From assembly GCF_013019105.1 (NCBI RefSeq), contig NZ_BLTE01000018.1:1-64000 (forward strand): a stretch of 64,000 nt of DNA. Reading direction: 5' to 3'. Source of the DNA: Fundidesulfovibrio magnetotacticus (GTDB lineage: Bacteria > Desulfobacterota > Desulfovibrionia > Desulfovibrionales > Desulfovibrionaceae). Shown here one piece after another: positions 9,076 through 17,356 of this stretch. Every line of letters begins with the position of its first letter. The stretch's first letter is position 1. Below the pieces are notes generated by a model. It searched no databases. It was not told where the DNA came from and saw only the letters and a list, made by a program, of their open reading frames with translations. Position numbers and translations under genes: made by a program.

Positions 9076-9191
9076 GATGCGTGTGTCCTTCGGCGCACAG
9101 CGCCCGAAGCATTCCTTCATACGCTTTTCATTTGCCGGATTCAACGTTTTTCAGTAGGACGCAAGGGCTTTCCAGCCAAGGAGGAATCGCG

Positions 9192-11594
9192 GTGACTCAG
9201 TTTCGCAAAGCCCTGGCGGGCAATTCCATCATCGTTTTCGACGGGGCCATGGGGACCCTTCTCCAGGCACGGGGGCTCCCCGCCGGAGCTTCTCCCGAAC
9301 TCTGGGGACTGGCCAATCCCGACCCCGTGCGCCAGGTGCATGAAGACTACCTGCGCGCCGGCGCGCGCGTGGTGACCACCAACACCTTCGGCGGCACGCG
9401 CTTCAAGCTCCCGGCAGGGACCGACATCCGCGCCCTCAACGCCGGCCTGACGCGCGTGGCCCGGCAGGCCGCCGGGGAGAACGCCTTCGTGGCGGGCAGC
9501 GTGGGACCCACCGGACACTTCGTGGAGCCCCTGGGCACGCTCACCATGCGCGAACTGGTGGACGCCTTCGCCCGGCAGATCGAGGGCCTGGTGGATGGCG
9601 GCGCGGACCTGATCATCGCCGAGACCCATTTCGACCTGGCCGAGGCCAAGGCCATGGTCCTGGCCGCCCGCCAGGTCTGCGACCTGCCCGTGGCCGTGCT
9701 CATGACCTTCGAGCCCGGCGGATCGCTCACCGGCACCTCGCCCGCCACCTTCGCCGACACCATGCAGAACCTGGGCGTGGACCTTTTGGGCATCAACTGC
9801 GGCCTCGGCCCCGAGCAGATGCTCGACCTGGCCCGGGACTTCATGCCCCGCATCGACACGCCCTTCTTCATCAAGCCCAACGCGGGCCTGCCCAGGCTGG
9901 AGAACGGCGTCACGGTGTTCCCCATGGGGCCGGAGGCCTTCGGCGAGGCCATGGTCCCCTTCCTGGAGATGGGGGCCAAGTGCGTCTCGGGCTGCTGCGG
10001 CACCACGCCGGCGCACATCGCCGCCCTGGCCGCCAGGGCCGAGGGACGCGTCTGGACGAAGCCCCAGCCCGCCGAGGGACGTCCCCTCGTGCTCACTTCG
10101 CGCGCGCGTTCCGTGTCCATCGGCGTGGGGCTGCCCGCCGTGGTCATCGGAGAGCGCATCAACCCCACGGGCAAGAAGGCCCTCACGGCGGAACTTCAGG
10201 CCGGACAGTTCGGCGAGGCCCTGCGCCTGGCCGAAGAGCAGGTCCAGGCCGGGGCCGCGGTGCTGGACGTGAACGTGGGCGCGCCCATGGTGGACGAGGC
10301 GGCGCTCCTGCCTGGCCTGGCCAAGGAGCTCACCGCGCGCTTCCTGTGCCCCCTGTGCCTGGACTCCACCAACCCCAAGGCCATCGAGGAGGCCCTCTGG
10401 GCCGTGCCCGGCTCGGCCCTGGTGAACTCCATCAGCGGCGAACCCGGACGCATGGAGGAGCTTGGCCCCCTGTGCAAGCTCCACGGCGCGCCCTTCATCC
10501 TGCTGCCCCTGGCGGGCAAGAAGCTGCCCGTAACGGCCACGGAGCGCATCGCGGCCATCGAGGCCCTGCTCGTGAAGGCCGAGTCCCTGGGCATCCCCCG
10601 GCGGCTCATCCTGGTGGACGCCCTGGCGCTCACGGTGTCCTCCAAGCCCGAGGCCGCGCGCCACTGCCTGGAGACCATCCGGCACTGCGCCGCCGTGTGG
10701 GGGCTGCCCACCACGCTGGGGCTCTCCAACATCTCCTTCGGGCTGCCCGCGCGCGAACTCCTGAACGCCACCTTCCTCTCCATGTGCCTGGGCGCGGGCA
10801 TGGCCGCGCACATCTCCAACCCCTCCACGCCGCTGCCGCGCGAGGTGGGGCTGGCCTCCGAGGTGCTCCTGGCGCGCGACCCCCAGGCCGGACGCTTCAT
10901 CGAGAACCTCTCGGCCTGGAAGTACGGCGGCGGCGAAGGCCCCGCCGCACCCAAGGCCCAGGCCCGCGTCGTGACCACCCTGCGCGAGGCCGTGGTGGCC
11001 GGACGCCGCGAGGCCCTGCTGCCCATGGTGGAGGAGGCCCTGGCCCAGGGCCGCAAGGCCCAGGCCATCCTCTCCGAGGACCTGGTGCCCGGCATCATGG
11101 ACGTGGGCGTGCTTTACGAGCGCAAGGAATACTTCCTGCCCCAGCTCCTGCTCTCGGCCGAGACCATGCAGGCCGGGTTCGACCGCCTGAAGCCCCTGCT
11201 GGAAGAGGGCCAGGAGGCCCAGGCCAGGCCGAAAATCGTCCTGGCCACCGTGGAAGGCGACATCCACGACATCGGCAAGAACATCGTGGGCCTCATGCTG
11301 CGCAACCACGGCTTCGAGGTGATCGACCTGGGCAAGGACGTGAGCGCCGAGCGCATCGTGGAGGCGGCCCGGGAGAGCGGAGCGCCCGTCATCGGGCTGT
11401 CCGCCCTCATGACCACCACCATGGTGCGCATGGAGGACACCGTGCGCCTGCTGCGCGAGCGCGGCATGTCCCAGAAGGTCATGGTGGGCGGGGCGGTGGT
11501 CACCGACGCCTTCGCCCGTTCCATCGGCGCCGACGGCCACGCGGCGGACGCCGTGGAGGCGGTGCGGCTCGTCAAACGGCTCATGGACGCCTAG
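9192..11594 (+). CDS. metH: B12-dependent methionine synthase, short form without reactivation domain
   Basis: The enzyme methylates homocysteine from methyltetrahydrofolate through methylcobalamin. GTG at 9192 has a strong AAGGAGG about 8 nt upstream. The 800 residues contain the homocysteine-binding domain (DGAMGTLLQARG near the start and the zinc site INCG...SGCCGTTPAHI), the pterin-binding domain (VIGERINPTGKK...GAAVLDVNVGAP), the B12 cap and the cobalamin domain (EGDIHDIGKNIVGLMLRNHG, with the axial His). The usual C-terminal AdoMet-binding reactivation domain of about 330 residues is absent, because the stop falls right after the B12 domain. Known short MetH forms rely on a separate reactivation protein or need little reactivation under anoxia. 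It is divergent from the sigma-factor operon across 116 nt. Confidence 0.95.
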   Translation: MTQFRKALAGNSIIVFDGAMGTLLQARGLPAGASPELWGLANPDPVRQVHEDYLRAGARVVTTNTFGGTRFKLPAGTDIRALNAGLTRVARQAAGENAFVAGSVGPTGHFVEPLGTLTMRELVDAFARQIEGLVDGGADLIIAETHFDLAEAKAMVLAARQVCDLPVAVLMTFEPGGSLTGTSPATFADTMQNLGVDLLGINCGLGPEQMLDLARDFMPRIDTPFFIKPNAGLPRLENGVTVFPMGPEAFGEAMVPFLEMGAKCVSGCCGTTPAHIAALAARAEGRVWTKPQPAEGRPLVLTSRARSVSIGVGLPAVVIGERINPTGKKALTAELQAGQFGEALRLAEEQVQAGAAVLDVNVGAPMVDEAALLPGLAKELTARFLCPLCLDSTNPKAIEEALWAVPGSALVNSISGEPGRMEELGPLCKLHGAPFILLPLAGKKLPVTATERIAAIEALLVKAESLGIPRRLILVDALALTVSSKPEAARHCLETIRHCAAVWGLPTTLGLSNISFGLPARELLNATFLSMCLGAGMAAHISNPSTPLPREVGLASEVLLARDPQAGRFIENLSAWKYGGGEGPAAPKAQARVVTTLREAVVAGRREALLPMVEEALAQGRKAQAILSEDLVPGIMDVGVLYERKEYFLPQLLLSAETMQAGFDRLKPLLEEGQEAQARPKIVLATVEGDIHDIGKNIVGLMLRNHGFEVIDLGKDVSAERIVEAARESGAPVIGLSALMTTTMVRMEDTVRLLRERGMSQKVMVGGAVVTDAFARSIGADGHAADAVEAVRLVKRLMDA

Positions 11595-11649
11595 CCCAAA
11601 GCTGATTATAGGGACTTGAACCCGAAACCCCAACCCACCCGGTGACCGC

Positions 11650-12123
11650 ATGACCAAGCTTTTCCGTTCGGCCTTTCTGGCTGCGCTTCTGACCGTCTCC
11701 ATCGTCCCCGCCACCCTGGCCCAGACCGGGGACCAGCCCCTCTCCAGCCAGGAGGTGCTGCGCCTCGTGAGCCAGGCCCGGGGCAAGGTGGTGGTCATCA
11801 ACTTCTGGGCCAGCTGGTGCGGCCCCTGCCGTCAGGAAGTGCCCGAACTCATCGACCTGCGCAAACGCCTCTCCCCGGACAAGGTGCTCATCCTGGGCCT
11901 GAGCCTGGACCAGGACCCCTCCCAATACCAGAACTTCATCGCCCGGGCCAAATTCAACTACCCCGTGCACCTCACCAAGCCCGACGTGGCCCAGGCCTAC
12001 TCCATCCGCTCCATCCCGCGCACGGTGGTCTACTCGCCCAAGGGCGAACTGGTGCACTCCCAGGAGGGCTACATGCCAGGCGCACAGCTTGAACGCATCA
12101 TCCAGAAGCATCTGGGGGCCTAG
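11650..12123 (+). CDS. TlpA-family periplasmic thioredoxin-like protein
   Basis: This 157-residue thiol-disulfide oxidoreductase is exported: the N-terminus is a Sec signal peptide with a likely cleavage after PATLA. The redox motif is WCGPC within VVINFWASWCGPCRQEVPEL, typical of TlpA/ResA proteins that reduce periplasmic disulfides, often in cytochrome c maturation. The cis-Pro region (SIRSIPRTVVYSPKG) is present. It follows metH by 55 nt and is 3 nt from the next gene. The specific client is unknown. Confidence 0.9.
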   Translation: MTKLFRSAFLAALLTVSIVPATLAQTGDQPLSSQEVLRLVSQARGKVVVINFWASWCGPCRQEVPELIDLRKRLSPDKVLILGLSLDQDPSQYQNFIARAKFNYPVHLTKPDVAQAYSIRSIPRTVVYSPKGELVHSQEGYMPGAQLERIIQKHLGA

Positions 12124-12126
12124 CAA

Positions 12127-12594
12127 GTGACCGGATTCTACCTGCGCAAGTCGCGCATCCAGGACGTGAAGGCCATCCACGCGCTGCTCATGGAGTGCGC
12201 CAAGGGCGAGCTGCTGCTGCCGCGCTCGTTCAACCAGCTCTACTCTCACCTGCGCGACTTCTACGTGCTCGCCTCCCACGAGGGCGGCGAGGTGAAGGGC
12301 TGCTGCGCCCTCTCCATCTGCTGGGAGGGCCTGGCCGAGATACGCTCCCTGGTGGTGCACCCGGACCTCCAGAGGCAGGGCTGGGGCCGCAAGCTCGTTG
12401 AGGCCTGCCTCTCCGAGGCCGTGACCCTGGGCGTGTACAAGGTCTTCACGCTCACCTACCAGCGCGACTTCTTCGCCAAGATCGGCTTCGAGGAGGTCAC
12501 CAAGGAGAAGCTGCCCCAGAAGGTGTGGGCGGACTGCATCCACTGCCCCAAATTCCCCGAATGCGACGAGATCGCCATGGTCATGGAGATGTAG
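12127..12594 (+). CDS. GNAT acetyltransferase, short N-acetylglutamate synthase type
   Basis: This is a 155-residue GNAT-fold enzyme with the acetyl-CoA loop VHPDLQRQGWGRKLVEACL. Its LPRSFNQLYSHLRDFYV stretch resembles the acetyltransferase part of ArgA-type N-acetylglutamate synthases, so it may be the short stand-alone form that begins arginine synthesis. The C-terminal half carries CIHCPKFPEC, a Cys cluster seen in this short subgroup. It starts with GTG three bases after the TlpA stop and ends one base before hpt, so it is inside an operon. GNAT is certain; the arginine role is an inference from sequence resemblance. Confidence 0.8.
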   Translation: MTGFYLRKSRIQDVKAIHALLMECAKGELLLPRSFNQLYSHLRDFYVLASHEGGEVKGCCALSICWEGLAEIRSLVVHPDLQRQGWGRKLVEACLSEAVTLGVYKVFTLTYQRDFFAKIGFEEVTKEKLPQKVWADCIHCPKFPECDEIAMVMEM

Positions 12595-12595
12595 C

Positions 12596-13126
12596 ATGTC
12601 CGGCCTACTGGAACCTGTGATCACGGCGGAGGAACTGGCGCGGCGCACGGCCCAGCTGGGGGCGGAGATTTCCGAACGCTACCGGGGGCAGGACCTCCTG
12701 GTGGTGGGCGTGCTCAAGGGCGCGTTCATGTTCCTGGCGGACCTCGTGCGGCACATCTCCATCCCGGCCCACGTGGATTTCGTGCGCGTCTCCAGCTACG
12801 GCGCCGACGTGAAGCCGGGCGAACTCAAATTCGTGCAGGACCTGGACTCCCCCTGCAAGGGTCGCCACGTACTCGTGGTGGAAGACATCGTGGATACGGG
12901 CAACTCCATGTCCATGCTGCTGGCCGAGCTCTCCCAGAGGGGGGCGGCCTCGGTGCGCCTTTGCGCGCTCATCGACAAGGTGGAGCGGCGTAAAACGCAA
13001 GTAACGGTTGACTTTCCTGGATTTCGACTGGCAAAGGGATTCCTGGTGGGATACGGCCTGGACTTTGCAGAAGACTACCGTTGTCTTCCCGGCGTCTACG
13101 AACTGATCCAGCAAGAAGGTCCCTGA
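12596..13126 (+). CDS. hpt: hypoxanthine phosphoribosyltransferase
   Basis: The enzyme salvages hypoxanthine (and guanine) to nucleotides with PRPP. The 176-residue length is typical. The PRPP-binding loop is VLVVEDIVDTGNSMSMLL, and the N-terminal LLVVGVLKGAFMFLADL and C-terminal RLAKGFLVGYGLDFAEDYR segments are diagnostic. ATG lies one base after the GNAT stop. The adenine deaminase at the far right of the window would feed hypoxanthine to this enzyme. Confidence 0.97.
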   Translation: MSGLLEPVITAEELARRTAQLGAEISERYRGQDLLVVGVLKGAFMFLADLVRHISIPAHVDFVRVSSYGADVKPGELKFVQDLDSPCKGRHVLVVEDIVDTGNSMSMLLAELSQRGAASVRLCALIDKVERRKTQVTVDFPGFRLAKGFLVGYGLDFAEDYRCLPGVYELIQQEGP

Positions 13127-13130
13127 CACC

Positions 13131-14087
13131 ATGATCGTCGAATGCCCGAACTGCCAGACCAAGTACAACCTGCCCGACGACAAGGTCGGCCCCGAAGGCG
13201 CGACCGTGCGGTGCAGCGTGTGCCGACACGTCTTCAAGGTGGAGCCCGCCGCCCCGGATGATTTCCCCGGCTTCGGCGACTCGGGAGACTCCACCGACGC
13301 AGGAATCTGGCCCGTCTCGGGCGAGGATGAAACGCCAGGCGACGATTTCGCCGCCCACCTCGACGCGCAACGCAAGAAAGACCCCTTCGAAGCCGGCGGG
13401 GTCTCTTCCAGCGACTTCGGGTCCATCGACTTCGGCAAACCCGAGAAAACGACCACCACCTCGAAAGGCAAGAAGATCGCGATCCTGGCCGCCCTGGGCG
13501 TGGTGCTCCTGGCGGGCGTCGGCGGCGCGGCGGCCTATTTCTTCGAGTTCTGGCCCTTCGCCAAAAAAACGGCGGTCACCGCCGAGGCCCCCGCCAAGCC
13601 CTCCGTGATGGAAAATGCCCCGGCCGCCCCCCCGGCCCCGCCCGCGCCGCCGCCGGCCGACTACACCGGGCAGATCCTCTTCGACGGCTTCAGCAACTAC
13701 TTCGTGGACAACGAAAAGGCCGGACGCCTCTTCGTCATAGACGGCAAGCTCGTGAACCGCTCTCCGGTCACCGTGGGCCAGATCGAGGTGGAGGCCACCC
13801 TGCTGGACGCCAAGGACGCACCCGTGGTCACCAAGGTCTTCAAGGCCGGACCCAAGGCCAACATCTCCGAGCTGCGCCTGCTAGGCAAGGAAGACCTGGA
13901 GAACCGCCTCTCCTCCAAGGAAGAGATCATGCTCTACAACCGCATGGTCAAACCCGGCGAGGAGGTGCCCTTCATGGTGGCCTTCGCCAACATGCCCGAG
14001 AACGTGCGCAACTTCTCCCTCAAGCTCAAGGACTACCTCCAGGTGGCCGACCCGGCCCAGCAGCAGCCCGCGGGCCAGAAGCAATAG
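13131..14087 (+). CDS. zinc-ribbon (MJ0042 type) membrane protein with DUF3426-like C-terminus
   Basis: The 318-residue protein starts with a small zinc ribbon, CPNCQTKYNLPDDKVGPEGA then CSVC (residues about 4-30). An acidic linker follows, then one membrane helix at about 118-142 (IAILAALGVVLLAGVGGAAAYFF), a Pro/Ala-rich spacer, and a folded C-terminal domain of DUF3426 character (VIDGKLVNRSPVTVGQIEVE). This arrangement is common and uncharacterised in proteobacteria. It follows hpt by 4 nt and precedes radA by 3 nt. The zinc ribbon should face the cytoplasm and the DUF3426 part the periplasm. Confidence 0.85.
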   Translation: MIVECPNCQTKYNLPDDKVGPEGATVRCSVCRHVFKVEPAAPDDFPGFGDSGDSTDAGIWPVSGEDETPGDDFAAHLDAQRKKDPFEAGGVSSSDFGSIDFGKPEKTTTTSKGKKIAILAALGVVLLAGVGGAAAYFFEFWPFAKKTAVTAEAPAKPSVMENAPAAPPAPPAPPPADYTGQILFDGFSNYFVDNEKAGRLFVIDGKLVNRSPVTVGQIEVEATLLDAKDAPVVTKVFKAGPKANISELRLLGKEDLENRLSSKEEIMLYNRMVKPGEEVPFMVAFANMPENVRNFSLKLKDYLQVADPAQQQPAGQKQ

Positions 14088-14090
14088 GCA

Positions 14091-15428
14091 GTGGCCAAGG
14101 CCAGGAGCGTCCACGTCTGCTCGGCCTGCGGGGCCGTGAGTCCCCGCTGGCGCGGCCAGTGCGAGGGCTGCGGCGCGTGGAACACCCTGGAGCAACGCGA
14201 GGCCCCTCGCGCCGCGCCGGGCAGGAGCGCCCGGATTCTGGGCGAAACCGGCCCCGTGCCCCTTGCCGGGTACTCCCAGGAACAGCTCCCCCCCTCGCCC
14301 AGCGGCATCCCCGAACTGGACCGCGTGCTGGGCCAGGGCCTGCTGCCCGGAGCGGCCGTGCTCCTGGGCGGCGAGCCGGGCATAGGAAAATCCACGCTTC
14401 TCCTCCAACTGGCCGGACAGGTGGCGGCCTCGGGCCGCCGGGCGGTCTACGTCTCGGGGGAGGAGTCCCTGGGCCAGCTGGCCGCCCGGGCGGCGCGCCT
14501 GGGGCTTTCGAGCCCCGACCTCCTCGCCCTCTCCACCACCTCGGCGGCGGGCGCGGTGGACATCCTCGGCGTCGGCGACGCCCCGGCTCTGGTGGTGGTG
14601 GACTCGGTGCAGACCATGGCCTCGTCCCTGGCCGACGGCGTGCCGGGCTCCCCGGCCCAGGTGCGCGCCGTGGCCTCGGAGCTGGTGGAGGCCGTGAAGA
14701 AAGGCCCCGCCACGCTGATCCTGGTGGGCCACGTGACCAAAGAGGGCCTCATCGCCGGGCCGAAGATCCTGGAGCACATGGTGGACACCGTGCTCTACCT
14801 GGAGGGCGACCGGCAGCACTTCTATCGCATCCTGCGGGTGTTCAAGAACCGCTTCGGGCCCACCGATGAACTCATGGTGCTGGAGATGCAGGGCGACGGC
14901 CTCTCGCCCGTGCCCGATCCCTCCACCTATTTCCTGGGCGAGCGCGACGAGTCCGCCAGCGGATCGGCCGTGGTGCTGGCCTTGGAGGGCAAGCGCCCCT
15001 TCGCCGTGGAGGTGCAGGCGCTGGCCAGCCGTTCCTACCTGGCAGTGCCCCGGCGCACGGCCCTGGGCGTGGACCTGAACCGTCTGAACCTGATGCTGGC
15101 CGTGCTTGAGAAGCGCCTGGGCCTGGCCCTGGGGCAATCAGACATCTACGCCAAGACCGGCGGGGGCCTCAAGCTCACCGATCCCGGGCTGGACCTGGGG
15201 CTGGTGGCCGCCGTGCTCTCCTCCTTCTACGACAGGCCGCCCCCGCCGCGCGCCGTGTTCTGGGGCGAGGTGGACCTGAGCGGTCGCATCCGCCCCGTCG
15301 CGGGCCTGGATGCGCGGCTCAAGCAGGCCAGGAGGCTCGGCTACGAGCCCATCTTCCACCCGCCTGCCGAGGGCCGTGGAATCGCCACCCTCAAGGACTT
15401 TCAGAAAGCCCTTTTCGGCCAGGCCTGA
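14091..15428 (+). CDS. radA: DNA repair protein RadA
   Basis: RadA is a RecA-related, DnaB-type ATPase that helps branch migration in recombination. The 445 residues show the N-terminal C4 zinc finger (CSACG...CEGCGAW), the Walker A GGEPGIGKSTLLLQLA, the RadA-specific KNRFG motif in FKNRFGPTDE, and a C-terminal Lon-protease-like domain (VDLSGRIRPVAGLDARLKQA). GTG at 14091 starts 3 nt after the preceding stop. It is the last gene of the metH-to-radA plus-strand run. Confidence 0.97.
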   Translation: MAKARSVHVCSACGAVSPRWRGQCEGCGAWNTLEQREAPRAAPGRSARILGETGPVPLAGYSQEQLPPSPSGIPELDRVLGQGLLPGAAVLLGGEPGIGKSTLLLQLAGQVAASGRRAVYVSGEESLGQLAARAARLGLSSPDLLALSTTSAAGAVDILGVGDAPALVVVDSVQTMASSLADGVPGSPAQVRAVASELVEAVKKGPATLILVGHVTKEGLIAGPKILEHMVDTVLYLEGDRQHFYRILRVFKNRFGPTDELMVLEMQGDGLSPVPDPSTYFLGERDESASGSAVVLALEGKRPFAVEVQALASRSYLAVPRRTALGVDLNRLNLMLAVLEKRLGLALGQSDIYAKTGGGLKLTDPGLDLGLVAAVLSSFYDRPPPPRAVFWGEVDLSGRIRPVAGLDARLKQARRLGYEPIFHPPAEGRGIATLKDFQKALFGQA

Positions 15429-15431
15429 GCG

Positions 15432-15458
15432 CCCGGCCGGAGGCGTCTTCCGGCCGGG
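15432..15458. terminator. hairpin between convergent radA and ridA
   Basis: A perfect 10-bp inverted repeat (CCCGGCCGGA / TCCGGCCGGG, 7-nt loop) sits between two convergent genes. It has no U-run, so it may be a weak or bidirectional terminator. Confidence 0.5.
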
Positions 15459-15479
15459 GCGTCGCGGGGGCATGCGCGC

Positions 15480-15863
15480 CTAGCGGCTGGCCACCACCTC
15501 CACCTCCACGAGCACGTCGCGGGGCAGCCTGGCCACCTCCACGCAGGAACGGGCGGGGTAGGGGGCCTTGAAGAACGAGGCGTAGACCTCGTTGATGGCC
15601 TGGAAATCGTTCATGTCCTTGATGAAGACCGTGGCCTTCACCACGTTGTCCAGGGTCAGTCCGGCGGCTTCCAGCACGGCCTTCACGTTGGTCAGGCACT
15701 GACGGGCCTGGTCCACGGGGCCTCCGGTGATCACCTGGCCCGTGGCCGGATCGAAGGGGATCTGGCCGGAGCAGAAGAGGAGGTCCCCGGCCCACACGGC
15801 CTGGGAATAGGGGCCGATGGCGGCCGGGGCGTTGGCGGTCTCGACGATGGTCTTGGTCGGCAT
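15480..15863 (-). CDS. ridA: RidA family reactive enamine/imine deaminase
   Basis: RidA hydrolyses 2-aminoacrylate and related imines made by PLP enzymes. The 127-residue protein carries the family pattern: AIGPYSQAVWAGDLLFCSGQ near the start, the conserved Arg in PARSCVEVARLPRDVLVEVE, and VKATVFIKDMNDF in the middle. ATG at 15863 is chosen because AGGAGA lies just upstream; the frame stays open to 15944 but without a ribosome site. It is divergent from serB, which removes phosphate from phosphoserine. Confidence 0.95.
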   Translation of the reverse strand: MPTKTIVETANAPAAIGPYSQAVWAGDLLFCSGQIPFDPATGQVITGGPVDQARQCLTNVKAVLEAAGLTLDNVVKATVFIKDMNDFQAINEVYASFFKAPYPARSCVEVARLPRDVLVEVEVVASR

Positions 15864-16002
15864 GGTCGGTCTCCTGGATGGAATGGTCCCTTCTAGCCCA
15901 TGCGGCGGCCGAGGCCAAGCGGCGCGGGAGGCCCGGCAGGGCATTTACCCCGGGCCGGTTTTGTGGAAACATCCGCCGACTTTGGCGCATCAAGGAAAGA
16001 TC

Positions 16003-17214
16003 ATGAACGACATCCTGCTCGTGCACATTTTCGGGGCCGACCGCCCCGGCATCGCCGCTTCCGTCTCCAACCTGCTGGCCCAGTACGGGGTGGACATTCT
16101 GGACATGGGCCAGTCCGTGATCCACGACGACCTCTCCCTGGGCATCCTCATGCGCATCCCCGAGGGCGCGCAGGCCGCCGCCACGGTCAAGGACCTGCTC
16201 TACGAGGCCCACGAGCTGGGCGTGACCTGCAAGTTCAGCCCCATCACCCCGGCCCAGTACAGCCAGTGGGTGGAGGCCGCGGGCAAGCCCCGCTGGATCG
16301 TGTCGCTCCTGGGCCTCACAGTGAGCGCCGCCCAGGTGGCCGCCGTGACCCGCGTGATCACGGCCAACGGGCTGAACATCCAGTCCGTGAACCGCCTCAC
16401 CGGGCGTCCCTCCCTGGACGAGGAGGCCGCGCAGCGTCCGGCCTGCATCGAATTCTCCGTGCGCGGCCAGCCCGGCGACGTGAAGGCCATGCGCAAGGAC
16501 TTCCTGGCCATCGCCGCCGAGATGGGCGTGGACATCGCCCTCCAGGAGGACAACGCCTTCCGCCGCAACCGCAGGCTGGTGGCCTTCGACATGGACTCCA
16601 CCCTGATCCGCGTGGAGGTCATCGACGAACTGGCCCGGGCCTGGGGCGTGGGCGAGCAGGTGGCGGCCATCACCGAGTCGGCCATGCGCGGCGAGCTGGA
16701 CTTCCGCCAGAGCCTGAAGAAACGCCTGAGCCTGCTCAAGGGGATGCCCGCGGAGACCCTGGCCCGGGTGGCCGAGCACATCCCGCTCAACGACGGGGCC
16801 GAGAAGCTCGTGCGAAACCTCAAGCGCTTCGGCTACCGCACCGCCGTGATCTCCGGCGGCTTCACCTTCTTCGGGGAACGCCTGCGCCAGCGTCTGGGCA
16901 TCGACCACGTGCACGCCAACGTGCTGGCCATGGCCGACGGCGCGCTCACGGGCGAGGTGGAGGGCCAGGTGGTGGACGCCCAGCGCAAGGCCGAGTTGCT
17001 GCGCTCCATCGCGGACACCGAAGGCATCTCGCTCATGCAGACCATCGCCGTGGGCGACGGCGCCAACGACCTGCCCATGCTCAACCTGGCGGGCCTGGGC
17101 ATCGCCTTCCGGGCCAAACCCGTGGTCAAGGAGGGAGCGGGCCACGCCATCTCCACCCTGGGCCTGGACGCCGTGCTCTATCTGCTGGGCTTCCGCGACC
17201 GCGACATCGAATAA
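16003..17214 (+). CDS. serB: phosphoserine phosphatase with two N-terminal ACT domains
   Basis: SerB makes serine from phosphoserine. ATG at 16003 follows AAGGAAAG. The 403 residues comprise ACT domain 1 (about 1-80, LLVHIFGADRPGIAASVSNL), ACT domain 2 (about 95-170, WIVSLLGLTVSAAQVAAVTR) and a HAD phosphatase with nucleophile D196 in the FDMDSTLIRVE motif, the SGGFTFFGERL loop and VGDGANDLPML. The ACT pair suggests control by an amino acid, probably serine, as in other tandem ACT SerB proteins. It lies alone after a 139-nt divergent gap. Confidence 0.96.
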   Translation: MNDILLVHIFGADRPGIAASVSNLLAQYGVDILDMGQSVIHDDLSLGILMRIPEGAQAAATVKDLLYEAHELGVTCKFSPITPAQYSQWVEAAGKPRWIVSLLGLTVSAAQVAAVTRVITANGLNIQSVNRLTGRPSLDEEAAQRPACIEFSVRGQPGDVKAMRKDFLAIAAEMGVDIALQEDNAFRRNRRLVAFDMDSTLIRVEVIDELARAWGVGEQVAAITESAMRGELDFRQSLKKRLSLLKGMPAETLARVAEHIPLNDGAEKLVRNLKRFGYRTAVISGGFTFFGERLRQRLGIDHVHANVLAMADGALTGEVEGQVVDAQRKAELLRSIADTEGISLMQTIAVGDGANDLPMLNLAGLGIAFRAKPVVKEGAGHAISTLGLDAVLYLLGFRDRDIE

Positions 17215-17356
17215 AGCGCCGGTCCGCTTGCCAGGGACCTGCATCTTTGCGATAGTTTCTGGTGAAGGATCGGCTCCGTGCCGGTCGCGAACCCGATCGT
17301 CCCGTGCGGCGCTTTTCGGGAAGGTCGGCCCAAGGCCTCCGGGCCGAAGGATCAAC

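Noticed and set aside
9076-9144. Upstream extension of the sigma factor from a TTG codon
   Set aside because: No ribosome site near the TTG, while ATG at 9075 has AAGGA at good spacing.
9076-9191. Possible cobalamin or SAH riboswitch before metH
   Set aside because: The 116-nt divergent gap is too short and shows no B12-box or SAH-switch conserved motif.
6289-9195. 968-residue plus-strand open frame
   Set aside because: Shadow of the TPR lipoprotein, sigma factor and lipoprotein genes on the minus strand, which have clear motifs.
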